Source: an uncultured Prevotella sp. (lineage in GTDB: Bacteria > Bacteroidota > Bacteroidia > Bacteroidales > Bacteroidaceae). From it: 12,571 nt of DNA. Positions 6,445 to 12,571 of the stretch are shown here, one piece after another (positions within the stretch are counted from its first letter, which is position 1; each line of letters starts with the position of its first letter). The position numbers and the translations under genes were made by a program. The notes under the pieces were generated by a model, which saw nothing but the letters and a program-made list of their open reading frames with translations, searched no databases and had not been told where the DNA came from. Location: assembly GCA_900553965.1 (NCBI GenBank), contig USFX01000062.1, positions 1 to 12,571 on the forward strand, in the 5' to 3' direction.

Positions 6445-8081
6445 AAAGGACAGCACTGTCAATAATCTGCTGCCTTATGGCCGCCGTGGTCATGGCGCAG
6501 CGTTTCGAGTATGTATATAAGGGCGTGCCATTCAAGTGCAAGCTGATGGGCAACAGCGTCTGTGTCACAGGATTCAGTGTAAAGGCGATGGATGTGACCA
6601 TACCCGCTACGGTGACATATAAGGGCACGGACTATCCGGTGAAGCAGGTCAGTACGTTCCTTAACGGTGTCAACTATCTGACGGTCAACCTCACGCTGGA
6701 GGACGGAATAGAGTCTCTTGACAAATTCTGCTTCAACGAATTCCGTAAGCTCCAGACCGTATCGCTGCCGCCGTCGATAAAGTATATCGGGAAGAATGCT
6801 TTCCGTGACAACAGCATGATGACCCTGACCATGCCGTCGACGTTTGACGAGAACGCCATACGTCAGGGGCTGGAGCATTATCCTAAGGCTGGCGGAGAGT
6901 TGATAGCCGCAAATAGCCATGCCGTTGAGGCCGACCGCAAGCGGGCAGAGGAGGAAGCTGCCAGACAGGCAAAGATGGAAGCCAAGGCCGCCAAGGCTGC
7001 CGTGAAGGAACAGCAACAGCAGTTGCAAATGCAGATGAAGGCTGAATATGACAAGCTGGCCATCGCCAAGGCAGAGGCCAGGAAGGCCGCGGAAGATGCT
7101 GAGCAGGCCAGAAAGGAGGCCGAACGTTTACGCAAAAACGCGGAACTGGCAGCCGAAACGCCCAAGCCGAAGAAGAGTGTGATGGGAAAATTGCTTGGCA
7201 AGGTCGGATTGGGTAAAGACGCCTCCGGCTCGAAGGAGGTGGCGGCCGCCGTTGAGTCCCGGCCGGCTGTTGAACCCGCCGTACCGGCTCTGCCTCCTGT
7301 TGACGTGGACATGGATATTCCGGTGATTGCCACGGACAAGAATCGGGATATGTATTGTGTGATTATAGCCAACGAAAAGTATGAGGATGTGCCCGAAGTG
7401 GAATTCGCCCAAAGGGACGGAGAGGTTTTCCGGGAGTACTGCATAAAGACTCTCGGCATACCGGAAAAACAGATAAAGACATTCATCAACGCCTCATATA
7501 CAGATATAAAGCGCGCTCTCAACTGGATGGAGACAATGGCCAACGTGACTGAAGGGAAGTCGAAGATGCTCCTTTATTATGCCGGCCACGGTATGCCGGA
7601 TGAGAAGGACAAGACTGCTTATCTCATTCCTACGGACGGATTTCCGAAGGACATCACCACGTGTTTCAAACTCAGCGATTTCTACGGACGTCTGGGTAAG
7701 TTGAAGACACAGAGCGTCACGGTGTTGCTCGACGCCTGTTTCAGCGGTGTCAAGCGCGGTAGCGGACAGGCGCTTGTGGCCGCCCGAGGTATAGCCATCA
7801 AGCCGAAGGAGGAAGTCCTGAGCGGAAATATCGTTGTCTTCACGGCAGCATCTGACGACGAGACGGCTCTGGCATATCAGGAAAAGCGTCATGGCATGTT
7901 CACCTACTTCCTGTTAAACAAGCTCAAGGAGACCAAGGGCAAGGTCTCGTTCGGAGAACTGTTCACCACGTTGTCGTCAGAGGTGAAGAAAAACTCAATG
8001 CTGGAGAACGACAAGTTGCAGACGCCGTCGGTGAATGTGTCGGCAGGAATGCGTGCGAAGTGGAAGGAGCTGCATTTCTGA
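6441..8081 (+). CDS. Secreted caspase-family (C14-like) protease with BspA-type LRR
   Basis: This 546-residue protein has a signal peptide (1-19, VMA before Gln20). An N-terminal BspA/LRR_5-type repeat region (about 45-150) includes VTIPATVTYKGTDYPV, VSLPPSIKYIGKNAF and LTMPSTF. An Ala/Lys/Glu coiled coil spans about 161-238. A Pro/Val-rich linker covers about 267-295, and a caspase-fold domain spans about 303-520. The catalytic dyad is clear: His383 in LLYYAGHG and Cys433 in VLLDACFSG. Asp431, two residues before the cysteine, matches the S1-pocket acid of metacaspases, so cleavage after Arg or Lys is inferred. Unlike caspases in cytoplasmic defence or cell-death modules, this one is exported. 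It likely acts in the periplasm or on the cell surface, with the LRR and coiled coil for partner binding. It overlaps the previous gene by 4 nt and precedes a beta-barrel gene by 86 nt. Zymogen processing sites cannot be assigned. Confidence 0.9.
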   Translation: MKRTALSIICCLMAAVVMAQRFEYVYKGVPFKCKLMGNSVCVTGFSVKAMDVTIPATVTYKGTDYPVKQVSTFLNGVNYLTVNLTLEDGIESLDKFCFNEFRKLQTVSLPPSIKYIGKNAFRDNSMMTLTMPSTFDENAIRQGLEHYPKAGGELIAANSHAVEADRKRAEEEAARQAKMEAKAAKAAVKEQQQQLQMQMKAEYDKLAIAKAEARKAAEDAEQARKEAERLRKNAELAAETPKPKKSVMGKLLGKVGLGKDASGSKEVAAAVESRPAVEPAVPALPPVDVDMDIPVIATDKNRDMYCVIIANEKYEDVPEVEFAQRDGEVFREYCIKTLGIPEKQIKTFINASYTDIKRALNWMETMANVTEGKSKMLLYYAGHGMPDEKDKTAYLIPTDGFPKDITTCFKLSDFYGRLGKLKTQSVTVLLDACFSGVKRGSGQALVAARGIAIKPKEEVLSGNIVVFTAASDDETALAYQEKRHGMFTYFLLNKLKETKGKVSFGELFTTLSSEVKKNSMLENDKLQTPSVNVSAGMRAKWKELHF

Positions 8082-8167
8082 GCGCCGATGACGCGGTCTG
8101 TATTTGAAGAGGACAATAATCTTTTTTAAAATTCATATTAATTATTCATCTATTAAAAACAAAAGTT

Positions 8168-8812
8168 ATGAAAAAGCTATTTAGTTTATTGTGTGTGGCC
8201 ATGTTTGCTGTCGCAGCGTCGGCTCAGATTACGTGGAACGTCAAGGGTGGTGTCGGTTTTGCGACATGCTATGGTGACGTTGAGGGTATGGAAAACCATT
8301 TTGTCGGCAAGATTGGTGTCGGAATAGAGAAGCCGCTGTCTTCCAACTGGTCATTGATGCCCTCTCTTGAACTGGCATGGAAAGGTGCTGAGTATGGGGA
8401 AGACCTCGGCGAGGTCTATGGTGGATTCAGTGAATCTTATAAGGAGACACTTGACGTTTTCTATATACAGGTGCCTATCGTAGCCGCCTACCGCATCAAT
8501 CTCAACGACAGCTGGAATCTCACGCTCAAAGCCGGTCCTTATTTCGCATACGCTATCTCCGGACGTTTTAAGGGCTCTTCGTTTTATGGTGACGGCAACG
8601 AAGGCGGTAGCTGGGATGAGGACCTCTTCAAGTCTTATGAAGGCGAAGAGGCGGGAAAGCGTTTTGATGCCGGTCTTGACCTCGGCGTAGATTTTGAGTA
8701 CCATCGCTTTGTGTTCGGTGCAGAGTATGAGCTCGGACTTCTGAAGTTCGCGCCCGGTGGCGGAGACGTTAAGAACGCTGCCGCTTACGTGACCTTAGGC
8801 TATAAGTTCTAA
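8168..8812 (+). CDS. Outer-membrane beta-barrel protein
   Basis: This 214-residue protein has a signal peptide (1-19, ASA before Gln20) and alternating amphipathic strands with Gly-rich turns: NVKGGVGFATCYG, FYIQVPIVAAYRINLN, WNLTLKAGPYFAYAI, FVFGAEYELGLLKF. It ends in AAAYVTLGYKF, and a terminal aromatic after a final strand is the usual BAM-recognised signature. The length fits an eight-strand barrel of the PorT/OMP_b-brl type. The start is preceded by an AT-rich, SD-free leader (about 8110-8167), typical of well-translated Bacteroidetes genes. A weak TTTG at 8103-8106 could belong to a separate promoter, so it may be cotranscribed with the caspase, separately transcribed, or both. A terminator-like hairpin follows. 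Its role in the locus is inferred to be an anchor or port. Confidence 0.9.
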   Translation: MKKLFSLLCVAMFAVAASAQITWNVKGGVGFATCYGDVEGMENHFVGKIGVGIEKPLSSNWSLMPSLELAWKGAEYGEDLGEVYGGFSESYKETLDVFYIQVPIVAAYRINLNDSWNLTLKAGPYFAYAISGRFKGSSFYGDGNEGGSWDEDLFKSYEGEEAGKRFDAGLDLGVDFEYHRFVFGAEYELGLLKFAPGGGDVKNAAAYVTLGYKF

Positions 8813-8828
8813 TCTAACCAATTAATGA

Positions 8829-8869
8829 CAAAGACGGATATTGCTTCAGGTGAGGCAAGTCCGTCTTTG
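8829..8869 (+). terminator. Terminator-like hairpin after the beta-barrel gene
   Basis: CAAAGACGGA (8829-8838) and TCCGTCTTTG (8860-8869) form a perfect 10-bp stem. Inside it, TTGCTTC pairs with GAGGCAA with one wobble. The hairpin begins 17 nt after the stop codon. No long T-run follows, so termination may be partial. It is the only strong transcription barrier inside the exported-protein cluster and would separate the last gene from the first four. Confidence 0.6.
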
Positions 8870-8910
8870 CCGTATCGTCAGCGTCATTATATATTAAACC
8901 GTCATGCGCT

Positions 8911-10383
8911 ATGAGACATTTATTCCTGATATCCTTGTGTCTGTCCCTTGCGTCTTCATCTCTTGCTCAGGGAAACGGTCTGAAACAGCAGTACGGACAG
9001 TTCCGGCAGCAAGCCGGTGACCGTTATGCTGAGTTTCGGGCCGAAGCGAACGGACGTTATGCCGAATTCATGAAGCATGCGTGGCAGACTTTCACCGCTT
9101 CGTCGGCCATACCGCGACCAAAGGACGAAACCGTTCCGCCAGTGGTGATGCCGGAGGAAGAACATCGTGTGCCGTTACGGGAGAGCCGCCCCGTTCCGAT
9201 ACGTGACATTGTTGAGCCGCCGGTGTTCGCTCCGCAGCCTCTTCCGCTGGTTCCCATACGTGAGGTGCCGGTGACGGAGGAGGAGAAAAGTGTGGCCTTC
9301 CGGTTCTACGGCACGGACGTCAAGGTGCGCTTTGACGATGACTGCCGGTTTCGTCTTGGCGGATTGTCCAACGACGTCCTGTCTTCTGCATGGGAAAAGA
9401 TGGCCGGTGAAGCGTATAACAATCTGCTGCGTGACTGCCTTGAACTGCGCGTCAGGATGGAACTGTCTGATTGGGCCTACCTCTCGCTGCTGCAGACAAT
9501 GGCCGAGGCGTGCATGGGCAATGGCGATGAGGCAGTGATGCTGACGGCATACGTCTATTGTCAGTCAGGCTACAGGATGCGCCTCGGAAGGTCTGACGGA
9601 CGGTTGGTGCTGCTTTACGGCAGTGAGCATACCATATATGGCCGTCCATTCTTTGATATCGGCGGCACCCGCTATTATCCGACGGACGATAATGTCCGCC
9701 GCATGGAAGTCTGTGATGTTGCCTTTCCGAAAGAACAGTCACTTTCGTTGCAGATGCGCCGCCAGCCGAAACTGGCCCGCAAGGAAACTCCCGCGAGGAA
9801 ACTCCAGTCGGAACGTTATCCCGAAATAAAAGCTGAGGTCCGTGTCAACAAGAACCTGAATGACTTCTATGACAGCTATCCGGCGTCGGAGACGGACCGT
9901 AATGTTATGACCCGTTGGGCCGTATATGCCAATGTCCCTATGGATGAGGGGGTAGCGCGCATGCTTTATACGCCGCTGCGTGAACAGCTTGCAGGGTTGG
10001 ACGCGAAGGAAGCTGCCGAACGGCTTCTTAATTTCGTGCAGACGGCTTTTGTCTATGAATATGACGAGAAGGTCTGGGGACATGACCGCGCGTTCTTTGC
10101 AGAGGAGACTTTGTATTATCCTTATTGCGACTGCGAGGACCGGTCCATCCTGTTCTCCCGTCTGGTGCGTGACCTGCTTGGCCTTGATGTCGTCCTCGTC
10201 TATTATCCCGGCCATCTGGCCACTGCCGTATGCTTTTCCGGTGAAACCGTCGCCGGCGACTATATAGAACTGTCCGGCCGTCGCTTCACCGTCTGTGACC
10301 CGACATATATCGGTGCCGGTGTGGGCCGGACCATGCCCGGTATGGACAATCAGGCAGCCCGCGTCATACTTCTTGAACGCTGA
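8911..10383 (+). CDS. Exported transglutaminase-like protein with hendecad repeats
   Basis: This 490-residue protein has a signal peptide (1-19, SLA before Gln20). Three 11-residue repeats follow at 28-60: YGQFRQQAGDR, YAEFRAEANGR, YAEFMKHAWQT. A Pro-rich linker spans about 67-125. A central domain of about 128-285 (FRFYGTDVKVRFDD to FPKEQSLSL) is not one I can name. The C-terminal domain, about 330-480, is transglutaminase-like, with Cys408 in CEDRSILFSRLVR, His435 in YYPGHLATAV and Asp463 in CDPTYIG. That order and spacing match the Cys-His-Asp triad of the papain-like transglutaminase core. Members act as proteases, amidases or cross-linkers, so the reaction is unknown. The order of domains matches Bacteroidetes proteins I recall near caspase and DUF4384 genes. 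It lies 98 nt after the beta-barrel gene, beyond a hairpin. A promoter in this gap is not clear. Confidence 0.85.
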   Translation: MRHLFLISLCLSLASSSLAQGNGLKQQYGQFRQQAGDRYAEFRAEANGRYAEFMKHAWQTFTASSAIPRPKDETVPPVVMPEEEHRVPLRESRPVPIRDIVEPPVFAPQPLPLVPIREVPVTEEEKSVAFRFYGTDVKVRFDDDCRFRLGGLSNDVLSSAWEKMAGEAYNNLLRDCLELRVRMELSDWAYLSLLQTMAEACMGNGDEAVMLTAYVYCQSGYRMRLGRSDGRLVLLYGSEHTIYGRPFFDIGGTRYYPTDDNVRRMEVCDVAFPKEQSLSLQMRRQPKLARKETPARKLQSERYPEIKAEVRVNKNLNDFYDSYPASETDRNVMTRWAVYANVPMDEGVARMLYTPLREQLAGLDAKEAAERLLNFVQTAFVYEYDEKVWGHDRAFFAEETLYYPYCDCEDRSILFSRLVRDLLGLDVVLVYYPGHLATAVCFSGETVAGDYIELSGRRFTVCDPTYIGAGVGRTMPGMDNQAARVILLER

Positions 10384-10420
10384 CGGGCGGTCAGAAAACA
10401 CCGTGACTTTTACTTCCGTT

Positions 10421-10618
10421 CAGCCTGTGCTGTAAAGTAAAACAAGCTATATTACCGACCAAAACAGGCTATATTACCGGCCAATATAGCCTATTTCACT
10501 TTGCAATATAGGCTATATTGGAAAGTAATATGAGTCATTTTGGTTGGTAAAACGAGTCATATTGGTCGGTAAAATGACTCATATTGGTCGGTAAAATGAG
10601 TCATATTACTTTCTCGGA
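10421..10618. repeat. Nine-unit, 22-bp modular intergenic array
   Basis: Nine consecutive 22-bp units fill this stretch. The first and last are degraded. Each unit reads: one base, a 5-mer, an AT-rich 5-mer (mostly ATATT), a 7-mer, then AAAA or AATA. The 5-mer is AAGCT/AGGCT or its inverse AGCCT in units 1-5, and GAGTC or its inverse GACTC in units 6-9. The 7-mer is ACCGACC or its inverse GGTCGGT, or a GGAAAGT type or its inverse (ACTTTCT-like). The period is exact across the array, while module identity and orientation vary. GC-containing modules therefore recur about every 11 bp, separated by AT tracts. Modules from inverse units can form hairpins, for example AGGCTATATT (10466-10475) with AATATAGCCT (10483-10492). 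Confidence 0.85.
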
Positions 10619-10701
10619 TTTGCCGGATGAATCCAAGGAATGGCGTCTTTGGCTTTCCGCCGGCAGTCCTGTTTCCGCCGCCTTTCGCCATTTTGTTATA
10701 C

Positions 10702-10738
10702 ATTTTTTCGCTTTACTCGAAAAAATGGAGTAATTTTG
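10702..10738 (+). promoter_or_regulatory. Putative promoter with embedded palindrome, ABC-F gene
   Basis: TAATTTTG at 10731-10738 matches the Bacteroidetes TAnnTTTG element, 32 bp before the ATG. The best -33 candidate is TTCG at 10707-10710 (20-nt spacer), a poor match to TTTG. A 9-bp perfect inverted repeat, ATTTTTTCG (10702-10710) and CGAAAAAAT (10718-10726) with a 7-nt loop, covers that -33 position and the spacer. It could be an operator or the terminator of the upstream gene. Confidence 0.5.
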
Positions 10739-10770
10739 CACGTTCATACACATATTTGATTGCATTGTAG

Positions 10771-12571
<1,801 letters not shown>

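Noticed and set aside
6441..8081. Abortive-infection or cytoplasmic cell-death caspase
   Set aside because: The protein has a signal peptide and its neighbours are envelope proteins. No NTPase, TIR, gasdermin-like or nuclease partner is present.
10421..10618. CRISPR array
   Set aside because: Units abut without spacers, are only 22 bp and vary internally; no cas genes are nearby.

Overview
The window is chromosomal DNA from a member of the Bacteroidetes, most likely order Bacteroidales (Prevotella-, Bacteroides- or Muribaculaceae-like). The evidence is as follows. Promoter-like sites match the Bacteroidetes form (TTTG, about 19-20 nt, TAnnTTTG). Starts lack clear Shine-Dalgarno sequences. 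Six exported proteins have signal peptides that end directly before Gln. The families present are also typical: an AraC regulator starting MKQIYFDS, an outer-membrane beta-barrel protein, BspA-like leucine-rich repeats and DUF4384. No rRNA, tRNA, CRISPR array or complete mobile element was seen.

Region 1 (about 1-3884) holds a probable two-gene operon plus a regulator, all on the + strand. The first gene is a transketolase-family enzyme of the DXS type whose substrate-phosphate pocket appears to be lost. Two nucleotides later comes an exported protein with two carboxymuconolactone-decarboxylase-like domains and a cupin. An AraC-family regulator follows and may control the pair.

Region 2 (3885-4853) has no intact gene. 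It holds a 126-bp near-perfect palindrome, a minus-strand remnant of the C-terminal winged-helix domain of an AlbA/RecG-like ATP-binding regulator, a good Bacteroidetes promoter, and a leader of about 330 nt. The leader ends in an intrinsic terminator whose 5' arm can instead pair with an upstream hairpin loop. This looks like either a transcription-attenuating leader for the next operon or a free-standing small RNA.

Region 3 (4854-10383) is the most unusual part: five consecutive genes for exported proteins. They are an LPP20/FlgT-like protein, a protein with an LPP20/FlgT-like N-terminus and a DUF4384-like C-terminus, a secreted caspase-fold protease (His383/Cys433) with N-terminal BspA-type repeats and a coiled coil, an outer-membrane beta-barrel, and a transglutaminase-like protein (Cys408/His435/Asp463) with hendecad repeats. 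The second and third genes overlap by 4 nt. A strong hairpin separates the last two. I infer an envelope-located proteolysis or cross-linking system; its substrate and trigger cannot be read from the sequence.

Region 4 (10384-12571) begins with an array of nine 22-bp units built from short modules that occur in both orientations, with AT tracts about every 11 bp. A palindrome-bearing promoter follows, then an ABC-F ATPase that runs off the window end.
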